Under the pieces are notes generated by a model that did no database searches, was not told the DNA's origin, and worked only from the letters and a program-made list of their open reading frames with translations. Shown here in pieces: positions 18,022 through 25,635 of a stretch of 64,000 nt of DNA. The DNA is from Candidatus Chloroploca mongolica (lineage in GTDB: Bacteria; Chloroflexota; Chloroflexia; Chloroflexales; Chloroflexaceae): positions 62,001 to 126,000 of the forward strand of contig NZ_SIJK02000006.1 in NCBI RefSeq assembly GCF_004762035.2, given 5' to 3'. Position numbers and translations under genes: made by a program. Numbering within the stretch: position 1 is the first letter of the stretch; each line of letters begins with the position of its first letter.

Positions 18022-18559
18022 CAATGTGTGTTCCTCCTGAAGCTACGTAGTCTTCGATAGCGACCAATCAACCGCTCGTGAACCTGCGCCTTGCGCAAGT
18101 TAGGTGAAAGCTCAAAACGCTGCCCACAGCAAAGCGAGAGCTGCTGCCCTACGTTCAGCATAGAGTCATACGCACTTCACCACGATATGGAAAAGGCACG
18201 CGAGGAGAGGCAACACTGAACGCTACCAGTACAGGCCTGGCAGGTACACGAGTTTATGAAATCAGACGATCAGGGTAATTTAGGAGAGAGAAGTGGCAAC
18301 CACTGCAGGCTACATCTGCTCAACTCTGAAATCAGACGCCATGCATACAACAACAAGCTTACACGAATCAGACTGCCTATGGGTATGCTACAAGCATTGG
18401 AAAATCATTCCTTGGCCGTATGCAAAAACGCAAAATGTACCCCTTTATGCATCTGTTGTTGCCCAGTATAACACAGCTATACAGAAATGGAACCTGCAAA
18501 TCACTACGAATTTTGATGAATCAGCCATAACTTCAGGGCTACCGGCCTAAAAACCCGGC
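18022..18559. promoter_or_regulatory. Long non-coding upstream region of the peptide transporter operon
   Basis: There is no credible gene in these 538 bases. The sequence is less GC-rich than its surroundings. The 11-mer GAAATCAGACG occurs at 18258-18268 and 18327-18337, with a weaker GAATCAGACT near 18365. A small imperfect hairpin (CTGCGC-CTT-GCGCA) lies near 18082. These could be regulator sites or part of a long leader; no strong promoter pair stands out. Confidence 0.35.
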
Positions 18560-18598
18560 GTTCTTCTGACGCACGCTGCCAGCGTGCGTCAGAAGAAC
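18560..18598. terminator. 18-bp perfect hairpin with GCC triloop after the FHA gene
   Basis: Arms 18560-18577 and 18581-18598, core ACGCT-GCC-AGCGT. It lies 13 bases after the stop of the minus-strand FHA gene and is positioned as its transcription terminator. The adjacent AAAACCC run is upstream rather than a U-tract. Confidence 0.7.
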
Positions 18599-18611
18599 TC
18601 TTCCCATTCCC

Positions 18612-19442
18612 CTACAACTGAATGGTGATCACGAGCCGCCCCAGGCGCAATTCGTCGCCGTTGACGAGGGCAACCGGCTGACGAGGGGTAAGCCGGGCGT
18701 TGTTGCGAAAGGTGCCGTTGGTACTGTCGAGGTCTTCGAGGTAGATCTGGCCGCCATGCACAAAGATGCGCGCATGACGGCGACCAACGCCGTGCTCGAC
18801 GGCACCGTAAGGGGTTAGATCGAGATCGGGGAAGAAGTTGCTCACCGGGTCGGCCCGCCCAAGAAGTGCTTCAGCCGCAGGGGGCAGCGAGAGCCGGGCG
18901 TTGTTTGCCTGCATGATCAAGACCGCCGGGGCGAGCATGGTGCGTGGTGGTGGCGGGGCCGGGCGTACCGGGGGCGGTGACGCTGGAACGACTGGTGGGG
19001 CCGGGCGCACTGGCGGCGGTGGTGGCGGCGGCGGCGCCTGGGGCACCGGACGCGGTTGCTGGGCCGGGATGACTGGCTGGGGTGGAGGGTAGGTTGGCTG
19101 GGCTGGGACGCCACCAAAAGGGAGCACCGGGGCTGCCGCAGGCGCACTTGGCCGCATCGGGCCAAGCAGGGCCGCTCCACAGTTATCGCAGAACGCCTCG
19201 CCCGGAATCACCGATGTGCCACACTGCGGACAGACACTCGGCCCTGGTGAGGCAACCGCAACGCCCCCCTGCACGCCGGGGCTCGCCGGAACGACCGGAG
19301 GCACCGGGCGCGCTGGCGGCGGTGCTGGCGACGGTGCCGGTGGCAATGTTTGGGCGGGCAAGGGGATCATCTGTGCGCCACATTGATCGCAAAAACGCGC
19401 TGAAGCAGGGTTCTGTGCCCCGCATTGAGGACAAAATGGCAT
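18612..19442 (-). CDS. Double zinc-ribbon, proline-rich, FHA-domain protein
   Basis: A 276-residue cytoplasmic protein. Two zinc ribbons (CPQCGAQN...FCDQCGAQ at the N-terminus and CPQCGTSV...FCDNCGAAL at about 70-95) are joined by Pro/Ala-rich linkers to a C-terminal FHA domain (about 180-276) with the phosphothreonine-binding pattern GRRHARI and LEDLDSTNGTF. It should bind phospho-Thr partners of Ser/Thr kinases; a PP2C phosphatase is encoded at 56993. The frame extends to 19514 across a hairpin, but MPFCPQCG is the natural start. It is divergent from etfBA. Confidence 0.88.
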   Translation of the reverse strand: MPFCPQCGAQNPASARFCDQCGAQMIPLPAQTLPPAPSPAPPPARPVPPVVPASPGVQGGVAVASPGPSVCPQCGTSVIPGEAFCDNCGAALLGPMRPSAPAAAPVLPFGGVPAQPTYPPPQPVIPAQQPRPVPQAPPPPPPPPVRPAPPVVPASPPPVRPAPPPPRTMLAPAVLIMQANNARLSLPPAAEALLGRADPVSNFFPDLDLTPYGAVEHGVGRRHARIFVHGGQIYLEDLDSTNGTFRNNARLTPRQPVALVNGDELRLGRLVITIQL

Positions 19443-19456
19443 TGGTTGTACCTTAC

Positions 19457-19515
19457 CGTGCATCTGCTGGCACCAGAGGCCAGCGCAGCTGGCCTCTGGT
19501 GCCAGCAGATGCACG
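19457..19515. repeat. 28-bp perfect hairpin with GCA triloop upstream of the FHA gene
   Basis: Arms 19457-19484 and 19488-19515, core GCCAGC-GCA-GCTGGC. It begins 15 bases before the FHA start codon, in a region between divergent genes, so it cannot be the terminator of either. It would fold in the FHA leader or as a cruciform in the promoter region. Confidence 0.7.
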
Positions 19516-19615
19516 CTTCTGAGGACGTATCTTCCACAAATATTATACGTCAGGCAACCGCGAAATGATGCATCTCTCTTGCCTAAAAGCGTCTGACTGG
19601 TATGCTAAAAAGTGG

Positions 19616-19621
19616 TACAAT
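19616..19621 (+). promoter_or_regulatory. Candidate -10 box for etfBA
   Basis: TACAAT, preceded 18 bases upstream by TCTGAC, a weak -35. It lies 63 bases before the etfB start, in the otherwise empty divergent spacer. Confidence 0.4.
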
Positions 19622-19684
19622 CAACCGCGTTAGGAACACTCATAGCCGCGCACCTTGTGTGCCAGGACATGTAAGGAGTTGGGT

Positions 19685-20461
19685 ATGCACATTGTCGTGT
19701 GTATGAAGCAGGTACCACGCGATAACTCGGTCAAGATCAATTCTGACCTCAGCATTAACGCCGATGGGATTGAGAAAATTATTAATCTCTTCGACGAGTA
19801 CGCCATCGAGGAGGGTCTGGCCTGGAATGAGAAGCACGGTGGCAAGTTGACGGTGCTTTCGATGGGTAGTGATGAGTGGGTTGAGCAGATGCGCCGTGCG
19901 CTGGCGATGGGGGCAACCGATTCGTTGTTGCTCAAGGATGCGTCGTTCGCGAACCTTGACACCCTCGCGGCCGCCAAGGTTGTTGCCACTGCCATCAAGA
20001 AACTGGGTGATGTTGACTTGGTCTTCTGTGGCCGGAATAGTACCGATGATGAGAGTGGCGCTTTTGCGCCAGCACTGGCCCGTGCTCTGGGATGGGCGCA
20101 GTTGACCTATGTGGGCAAGGTGCTCGAAGTGGACCCCGCTGGCAAGAAAGTGACGGCGGAACGCCACCTCGAGACGGTGATCGAGACGGTGACGGCAAGC
20201 CTGCCGGCTGTTGTCAGTGTGATCAAGGATATTAATAACCCACGCTATCCGTCGTTGTTGAAGATCAAGAAGGTGGCGAAGATCCAGCCTCCGGTCTGGA
20301 CGGCTGCTGACCTCGGGGTGAGTGGGTTGAGCGCAGCAGCTACGATTTCGAGCCGCGTTCCACCGCCTCCACGGCCTTCGGGTGAAATCATTGATGGCCC
20401 TGATGCCGCAGCAAAGGTTCGCAAGCTGGTCGATAAGTTGCTCGAAAATCAGATCATCTAG
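19685..20461 (+). CDS. etfB: Electron transfer flavoprotein subunit beta
   Basis: A 258-residue ETF beta subunit, which carries AMP (or a second flavin) and pairs with EtfA to shuttle electrons from acyl-CoA dehydrogenases to the quinone pool. The start MHIVVCMKQVP, the GSD and FCGRNSTDDESGAFAP segments and the ETF-beta signature around VETVTASLPAVVSVIKDINNPRYPSLLKIKKA-like sequence are all visible. GGAG precedes ATG 19685; the frame runs ten codons further upstream, without an RBS. It is followed after 13 bases by etfA. Confidence 0.95.
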   Translation: MHIVVCMKQVPRDNSVKINSDLSINADGIEKIINLFDEYAIEEGLAWNEKHGGKLTVLSMGSDEWVEQMRRALAMGATDSLLLKDASFANLDTLAAAKVVATAIKKLGDVDLVFCGRNSTDDESGAFAPALARALGWAQLTYVGKVLEVDPAGKKVTAERHLETVIETVTASLPAVVSVIKDINNPRYPSLLKIKKVAKIQPPVWTAADLGVSGLSAAATISSRVPPPPRPSGEIIDGPDAAAKVRKLVDKLLENQII

Positions 20462-20474
20462 AAGGAGCTTCCCA

Positions 20475-21452
20475 ATGGCGGGTGTTCTCGTCTATATTGA
20501 GCAGGTCGGCGGTGATGTCGCCGCTGTCTCGCGTGAGTTGATGGGCAAGGGCCAAGAATTAGCGGCAAGCCTCGGCGGGCCGCTCAATGCCCTGGTGGTC
20601 GGTGGCGATGTGGCGGGCCTGGCAAATCAGGCGGCCGCCCTCGGTGCGGCAACGGTCTATACGGTGAGCGATGCCTCGCTGGCGACCTACACAACTGATG
20701 GTCACGTAGCCGCCGCCATCGCCGCTGTCGGGGCTGCTCAGCCAGCCTTGATGCTGGCGAGCGCCAGTTTCCAGATGCGCGATTTCGGCGCAGCGCTGGC
20801 CGCCGATCTCGATGCCGGGTTGGCCGTTGATGTGACCGATCTGAAGGTTGAGGGTGGGGCCGTCAGCGCAGTGCGTCCGTCGCACGGCGGCAATGTGATC
20901 AATACCTACACCTTTGCTGCCGGGCGCACCGTGGTTGCCCTGGTGCGCAAGCAGAGTTTTGCCGAGGCGGCAGGTGGCGCAAGTGGCGGTACGGTCACAA
21001 GCCTCCCGTTGCCCGCTACAACCATGCGTACCCAGGTCAGCAATGTGGCCCCGAAGACTGGTGCCGTCAACCTGACCGATGCGGCGATCATCGTCAGCGG
21101 TGGCCGCGGCCTCAGCGACAAGGATAATTACTACAAGCTGATTCCACCGCTCGCCGAGGCGCTCGGTGGGGCCTATGGGGCCTCGCGTGCCATTGTTGAC
21201 GCCGGCTGGGTGCCCTACGAGCACCAGGTCGGGCAGACGGGCAAGACAGTCAGCCCCAAGCTCTATGTCGCCGCTGGCGTCTCGGGGGCGATCCAGCATC
21301 TTGCGGGAATGCGGACCAGTCGCAATATTGTTGCTATCAACAAAGACCCCGAAGCACCAATGTTCCGCGTGGCAACCTTTGGACTCGTCGGCGATGTGAA
21401 TGAGGTCTTGCCCCTACTCACTGCCGAGTTGCGCCAACGCCTCGGGCGTTAG
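20475..21452 (+). CDS. etfA: Electron transfer flavoprotein subunit alpha
   Basis: A 325-residue FAD-binding ETF alpha subunit. The C-terminal FAD domain shows the expected run: ISGGRGL-like IVSGGRGLSDKDNY, GASRAIVDAGW, QVGQTGKTVSPKLYVAAG, SGAIQHLAGM and NKDPEAPMFRVA. GAAGGAG lies at good spacing before ATG 20475. It is co-transcribed with etfB and followed by a 14-bp hairpin terminator. No acyl-CoA dehydrogenase or ETF:quinone oxidoreductase is adjacent. Confidence 0.96.
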   Translation: MAGVLVYIEQVGGDVAAVSRELMGKGQELAASLGGPLNALVVGGDVAGLANQAAALGAATVYTVSDASLATYTTDGHVAAAIAAVGAAQPALMLASASFQMRDFGAALAADLDAGLAVDVTDLKVEGGAVSAVRPSHGGNVINTYTFAAGRTVVALVRKQSFAEAAGGASGGTVTSLPLPATTMRTQVSNVAPKTGAVNLTDAAIIVSGGRGLSDKDNYYKLIPPLAEALGGAYGASRAIVDAGWVPYEHQVGQTGKTVSPKLYVAAGVSGAIQHLAGMRTSRNIVAINKDPEAPMFRVATFGLVGDVNEVLPLLTAELRQRLGR

Positions 21453-21467
21453 GGTCTATGTGCAAAC

Positions 21468-21498
21468 ACAAACAGGCCAGCAATGCTGGCCTGTTTGT
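21468..21498. terminator. 14-bp hairpin with AAT triloop after etfA
   Basis: Arms 21468-21481 and 21485-21498, core GGCCAGC-AAT-GCTGGCC. The 3' arm runs into TGTTTGTTGTTG, giving a T-rich tail, so this member looks most like a conventional terminator for etfBA. Confidence 0.75.
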
Positions 21499-21719
21499 TG
21501 TTGTCCTGCAAAGGACAAGCATACGGTGTTTTAGTTCTACCGTTACCTCCTAGACCAGATCCCGGATCAGAGGTGTACTTGCATGTATTGATCCGAGTCG
21601 ATGCGCATGTGGTCGATGTGAGTTTGCTAGGCATGATTTTCCTCATTGCTATGGCTCGGCTGGTTGATCGTTCTGATCCCAGCCTACCTCAATGAGGGTT
21701 CACAAATGCGCACGCCTAA

Positions 21720-22110
21720 AATCGGGGCACGGCCTGCCCGTGCCCGTACCTCCCACCGTGCCCAAACGATGCCCGTGCCCACCCACCAACCCAATCGTAG
21801 GGGCACGGCGTGCCCGTGCCCCCCACCGTGCCCGTGCCCCCCACCGTGCCCGTGCGCACCCCGCTGCCTGTGCCCCCCGCCGTGCCTGTGCCCCCCGCCG
21901 TGCCCGTGCGCACCCCGTGGCCGTCAGGCCGAAGCACGCGCCCCACGCGCTTCGCTTGCACCACGCATCGAGTGGGGCGCGTGCTTCGGCCCTACGATGC
22001 CACCGTGCCCCGCTGCCCGTGCTGCGATGCCGTGCCCGCCGCCCGTGCTGCGATGCCATGCCCGCTGCCGCCCTGCGGACGTGCCCCCTGCCGTGCGCGA
22101 GGGTGAATCA
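21720..22110. repeat. GC-rich degenerate GTGCCC repeats with a 20-bp inverted repeat
   Basis: About 390 bases built from short CCGTGCCC and CGTGCCCCCC units with an 18-base periodicity near 21809-21915. GGGGCACGG palindromes occur at about 21725 and 21803. A perfect 20-bp inverted repeat (21927-21946 and 21972-21991, loop 25) lies inside. Open frames through here are artefacts of composition. This is non-coding, repeat-expanded DNA between etfA and the gene remnants. Confidence 0.7.
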
Positions 22111-22204
22111 CGGCGATAGGGCGGACACGCACAGGCGCCGGGGATGGATGCAGATGCAGGCTGCTACAATACGCACATCATCGTTTCAGGGTCGCAACCA
22201 GGCA

Positions 22205-22366
22205 AAGGAGGGCAGGTTGTCGCAACGCACACTCCTCGCAGGGTTGCTCGTTGATAGCGTTGGCTTTCGCCTCATGTTCATGATCTTTGCCATCATCCAC
22301 ATGCTGGTGCTGCCGATCATTGTTGCGATCTTCCGGCTGAGACGACCAGTGCTTCAGGAGCGTTAA
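22205..22366 (+). pseudogene. Remnant of a membrane transporter C-terminus (MFS-like)
   Basis: A frame ending at TAA 22364-22366 encodes about 50 residues with GLLVDSVGFRLMFMIFAII followed by a hydrophobic segment and an RLRRP tail, like the last helices of a major facilitator protein. The preceding sequence is repeat DNA, so the rest of the gene has been lost. It abuts the M20 remnant. Confidence 0.45.
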
Positions 22367-22367
22367 T

Positions 22368-22756
22368 ATGCAAACTGGGGCAAACATCAACTGGAGCGAG
22401 ATCGGGAACGAAGCAGCCCACGTGCTGAGCGGCTACCTGAAGATCAAATCAATCAATCCGCCCGGTGACGAACGGGCAACGGCCGCATACCTGCACGATC
22501 TGCTCGACGCACGAGGCTTGAAGGCGACGCAGTACCAAGCTGCGCCGCATCGAACGAACCTGGTCGCCCGTCTCTGCGGCGACGGTAGCAAATACCCGAT
22601 CTTGCTCTATCACCACACAGTTACGGTCTCTTCCTGTCCATCATCACCCCCGGCGAACTGGCGTGCTTTCACGGCATTGACGAACGCAGTTCAATCGATA
22701 ACCTGCGTCTGGGGACACAGATCTTCTACGAGGTTCTCTGCACTATGAAGCGGTAG
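22368..22756 (+). pseudogene. M20-family metallopeptidase with internal deletion and frameshift
   Basis: The first 83 or so codons encode an M20/ArgE-DapE N-terminus (SINPPGDERATAAYLHDLL, then ILLYHHT where the metal-binding His would follow). The frame then shifts, and the next frame gives a typical M20 C-terminus (FHGIDERSSIDNLRLGTQ, IFYEV) ending at TAG 22754-22756. The whole catalytic and dimerisation middle, roughly 300 residues, is missing. An AGGAG precedes the ATG. It is a dead gene created by an internal deletion. Confidence 0.8.
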
Positions 22757-22786
22757 ACCCTCGGTCGATGTGCTGGAGGCACGTGT

Positions 22787-23000
22787 TTCGCCCACACCCC
22801 GCGCCGCAGAACAAGCCCGTCGGGGCACCGCAGCGCCGTGCCCTGACAGGTGCGTGCGCAGAGTCGGCGTAGCGCTGCCCGAGGCTCTTACGCGAGATTC
22901 TTGGGCGCGGCAGTTGCTTCGCCCACACCCCGCGCCGCAGAACAAGCCCGTCGGGGCACCGCAGCGCCGTGCCCTGACAGGTGCGTGCGCAGAGTCGGCG
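22787..23000 (+). repeat. 131-bp tandem duplication (two 83-bp near-identical cores)
   Basis: The 83-base segment at 22787-22869 recurs at 22918-23000, an offset of 131. The following bases are also partly alike. No gene is present. It is a local duplication within the decayed region. Confidence 0.85.
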
Positions 23001-23025
23001 CAACGCTGTCTGAATCTCTGTTGTT

Positions 23026-23064
23026 GCAACAACGCCGCAACAACGCCGCAACAACGCCGCAACA
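23026..23064 (+). repeat. 11-bp minisatellite, 3.5 copies
   Basis: GCAACAACGCC is repeated three and a half times at 23026-23064. It is non-coding and lies directly after the tandem duplication. Confidence 0.85.
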
Positions 23065-23092
23065 GTGTCTGATAATAGGGGAAACGCGCAAG

Positions 23093-23155
23093 CCTGGGAG
23101 CGAGGGCGTCTCGCCCTCGGTGTGCGGTCGACGGCAAGATGCCCCCGCTCTCAGG
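23093..23155. repeat. Degenerate GCGAGGGCGTC-type palindromic repeat
   Basis: Arms 23093-23115 and 23133-23155 match in about 19 of 23 positions. The sequence CCTGGGAGCGAGGGCGTC is shared with the intact copy at 24898-24960, so the two are members of one dispersed repeat family flanking the LRR gene. Confidence 0.6.
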
Positions 23156-23210
23156 AGAAGTGTGAACATGTAGGTCGCATCCTGGACTTGTAGTGGATAG
23201 AGGATATGGT

Positions 23211-24878
23211 ATGGAACGGCTTGCTTTGAGGATCTGTTTGCTTGCTTTGTTGCTCGGTTTGCTTGGTGGCTTCGTGGGGACAACCAGTGCCGTTACCGAT
23301 TGTGCCGCTCAGACCCAAATTTCTCAGGCCGAGTGTGAAGCCCTGGTCGCGCTCTATGATGCTACCGACGGCGCAAATTGGGTGGACAATACCGGCTGGA
23401 AAGAGACCAATACGCCCTGCAGTTGGCAGGGGGTGAATTGCAATCCTGAAAATCAGGTCATCAGTCTGTGGCTGCATGAAAACAACTTGACTGGCGTCTT
23501 GCCCCCAGCGATCGGCAATCTCAGCCATCTTGAATCGCTCTTTATGAAGGATAACAAGTTGAGCGGCACCATACCTGAACAACTTGGCAGCCTTGCCAAC
23601 CTCAGGTGGATCGAATTGCAGCGCAATCAGTTGACTGGTACGGTTCCTCCCGTACTCGGCGATCTTGCCAACCTGCGGCTCCTCTGGCTGAACGGCAACG
23701 AGTTGACCGGCACGATCCCCACCGAGCTGGCCCAACTCACCGAGCTTCAGTATCTGAACCTACGTGACAATCAGTTGACCGGCACCATTCCGACCGAACT
23801 AACCAGCCTGTCCAATCTCAAGGAGCTTGTGCTGAACGGCAACGAGTTGACCGGCACGATTCCCCCTGCGCTCGGCAATCTGGCGAATCTGGGCACTTTG
23901 AATCTCGGCGGCAACGAGTTGACCGGCACGATTCCCCCTGCGCTCGGCAATCTGGCGAATCTGGGCACTTTGAATCTCGGCGGCAATGAGTTGACCGGCA
24001 CGATCCCCGCTGTGCTTGGCAATTTGGCGAATCTGCAACGGCTGGAAATGTCGGGCAATGTCTTGAGTGGTACGCTGCCGCCAGAGCTCGGCAATCTGAC
24101 GAATCTACAGATTTTGAACCTCGGTGAGAATCGACAACTCAGCGGCGCTATTCCCGATACCCTGGCGAATCTGAGCAATCTAATTCGTTTCGAAGTTGAT
24201 GGCACGCAGCTCAGTGGCAATATTCCAGCCTGGCTCGGATCGCTGTCAAAGTTGGAAAATATTCAGTTAGATAATAATCAGTTGACCGGCACCATTCCGC
24301 CCGAACTCGGCAATCTTCCGGTGCTGGCGATTATCGAGCTCGATGACAATCAACTGACCGGCGCCATTCCGCCCGAACTCGGCAATCTCGCCGCACTGAC
24401 CCAACTGGTGCTCCATGATAATCAGTTAACCGCTGCCATCCCGGCTGAACTGGGCAATCTGAGCAGGCTTGAACGTCTGGAACTCCAGCGCAATCAGTTG
24501 ACCGGCTGCATCCCGCCGACCCTGGGCAACCTTGCGAACCTGCGCATCCTCAATCTCAGCGACAACCAGTTGAGCTGCGGCATTCCTCCAGAGTTGAGCG
24601 CAGTGCCGGTGCAGGCACCAGGTTTGGCTGCAACAGGGGTATTGACCAGCGTGGAACTGCTGGATTTGAGCATCAATCAGCTCACGGGTGAGATCCCGGC
24701 GGAATTTGCCACCTTGACAACCCTGACGAAGCTCGATATCTCTTACAACTTCCTGAGCGCAACCGATGCCGATCTCATCACGTTCCTGAATACAAAAGAT
24801 CCGGATTGGGCTGCCCAGCAGAACGGCGGTCGCCCCAGCAACACCAGCATGGTCTACCTGCCGCTAGTTGTACGATAA
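23211..24878 (+). CDS. Secreted plant-type leucine-rich-repeat protein
   Basis: A 555-residue exported protein. A signal peptide (about residues 1-27) and a Cys-containing cap (CEALVALYDATDGANW, CSWQGVNC) precede about 17 LRRs of 24 residues with the plant-specific consensus NQLTGTIPxxLGNLxxL. A C-terminal cap leads to a tail, SNTSMVYLPLVVR, which I recognise as a frequent C-terminal ending of secreted Chloroflexia proteins. AGAGGAT precedes ATG 23211. Repeats at 23838-23909 and 23910-23981 are identical at the DNA level, showing recent repeat gain. The binding partner is unknown. The gene is flanked by two copies of a palindromic repeat. Confidence 0.92.
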   Translation: MERLALRICLLALLLGLLGGFVGTTSAVTDCAAQTQISQAECEALVALYDATDGANWVDNTGWKETNTPCSWQGVNCNPENQVISLWLHENNLTGVLPPAIGNLSHLESLFMKDNKLSGTIPEQLGSLANLRWIELQRNQLTGTVPPVLGDLANLRLLWLNGNELTGTIPTELAQLTELQYLNLRDNQLTGTIPTELTSLSNLKELVLNGNELTGTIPPALGNLANLGTLNLGGNELTGTIPPALGNLANLGTLNLGGNELTGTIPAVLGNLANLQRLEMSGNVLSGTLPPELGNLTNLQILNLGENRQLSGAIPDTLANLSNLIRFEVDGTQLSGNIPAWLGSLSKLENIQLDNNQLTGTIPPELGNLPVLAIIELDDNQLTGAIPPELGNLAALTQLVLHDNQLTAAIPAELGNLSRLERLELQRNQLTGCIPPTLGNLANLRILNLSDNQLSCGIPPELSAVPVQAPGLAATGVLTSVELLDLSINQLTGEIPAEFATLTTLTKLDISYNFLSATDADLITFLNTKDPDWAAQQNGGRPSNTSMVYLPLVVR

Positions 24879-24897
24879 GTTTCCTGGTACTTGGTGC

Positions 24898-24960
24898 CCT
24901 GGAAGCGAGGGCGTCCCGCCCTCGACGAGCGTTGGAGGGCGGGACGCCCTCGCTCCCAGG
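24898..24960. repeat. Long inverted repeat of the GCGAGGGCGTC family, terminator position
   Basis: A 20-bp perfect stem (24904-24923 and 24935-24954), extended by five outer pairs after one mismatch, with an 11-base loop. It lies 20 bases after the LRR stop. It is the intact copy of the family whose degenerate copy is at 23093. Confidence 0.75.
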
Positions 24961-25051
24961 GGTGTCGGAAAGCTTCATTGACAGACCAGTAAGACGTATA
25001 GGCCAGCGCCGCGTAATCGCGGCGCTATGCCCTCTGCACAGCAAAGTGCAG

Positions 25052-25057
25052 TATAAT
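25052..25057 (+). promoter_or_regulatory. Candidate -10 box for the lasso-B2-like gene
   Basis: TATAAT, six bases before GTG 25064. No ribosome-binding site separates them, suggesting a leaderless transcript. The -35 region is not evident. Confidence 0.45.
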
Positions 25058-25063
25058 CAACCT

Positions 25064-25570
25064 GTGCATCTCATCGGTCTGGAGCTAGCATTGGCACAGG
25101 GTTTCTTCACGCGCCATCAGGCAAAACTGCGCAAACTGGCCGCGCTCTCGTGGGCCGACCGCTGGTTGCTGGTCGAGGTCTTTGTGTTGCTGGGCCTCGC
25201 ACGCCTCGCCCTGCGCGTCGTTCCGTTTCGCCGCCTGGCCCGCGCGCTCGGCACATTGCATGTCGAGACGCCCACCGAGGCATCGCCTGAACACCTCGCG
25301 CAGGCCCGCCGGGTGGGGCTAGCCATCGCTCGTGTGCATCGCTTGACCCCCTGGACAAGCAATTGCTTTCCGCAGGCGCTCGCGGCCCGATCCTGGCTCG
25401 CCCGCCGCCACATCCCCACGACGCTCTACCTCGGCGTCGCGCTGAACAAAACTGATCCCACCGCGTCAACCACGATGGAGGCCCACGCCTGGCTGCGCTG
25501 CGGTTCGCTGATCGTCACCGGGGGACACGGCAGCGAACGCTTCACCGTGACGGCTTGTTTTGGCGCATGA
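25064..25570 (+). CDS. Lasso-peptide-biosynthesis B2-like protein (transglutaminase-like fold)
   Basis: A 168-residue protein of the Transglut_core3/PF13471 type. An N-terminal hydrophobic segment (WLLVEVFVLLGLARLALRVV) is followed by the Cys-protease-like core SNCFPQALAARSWLARR and MEAHAWLRCG, giving the expected catalytic Cys and His; the family Asp would lie between the His and the C-terminal GSERFTV region. In lasso and related RiPP clusters this B2 protein cleaves the leader peptide. No precursor, B1 (PqqD-like) or asparagine-synthetase-like cyclase gene is in this window, so it is an orphan. GTG 25064 after TATAAT is my start; TTG 25091 is possible. Confidence 0.75.
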   Translation: MHLIGLELALAQGFFTRHQAKLRKLAALSWADRWLLVEVFVLLGLARLALRVVPFRRLARALGTLHVETPTEASPEHLAQARRVGLAIARVHRLTPWTSNCFPQALAARSWLARRHIPTTLYLGVALNKTDPTASTTMEAHAWLRCGSLIVTGGHGSERFTVTACFGA

Positions 25571-25635
25571 TGGGGGCACGGCGCATGATGAGGGCACGGC
25601 GCGGCCGTTGGGGCACGGCGCGGCCGTGCCCCAAC
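25564..25635. repeat. GGGGCACGGC repeats ending in a 13-bp GCG-triloop hairpin
   Basis: Units of 18-19 bases (GCGCATGATG plus GGGCACG) are repeated about three times from 25564, overlapping the stop codon of the B2-like gene. They end in a perfect hairpin, arms 25607-25619 and 25623-25635, core CACGGC-GCG-GCCGTG. The same GGGGCACGG palindrome occurs in the 21.7-21.8 kb repeats. Confidence 0.7.

Noticed and set aside
21800-21920. Possible CRISPR array because of regular short repeats
   Set aside because: Units are 18 bases, contiguous, with no unique spacers and no cas genes nearby; it is a simple tandem repeat.
21692-22119. Several overlapping open frames on both strands with Arg/Pro/Cys-rich translations
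   Set aside because: They come from GC-rich GTGCCC repeats that lack stop codons; no RBS, no family match and extreme composition.
22743-23173. Open frames over the 131-bp duplication
   Set aside because: The frames simply follow the duplicated repeat on both strands; no recognisable protein and no start signals.
23771-24220. Antisense frames opposite the LRR gene
   Set aside because: Repeated coding DNA produces long antisense frames; the plus-strand LRR reading is unambiguous.
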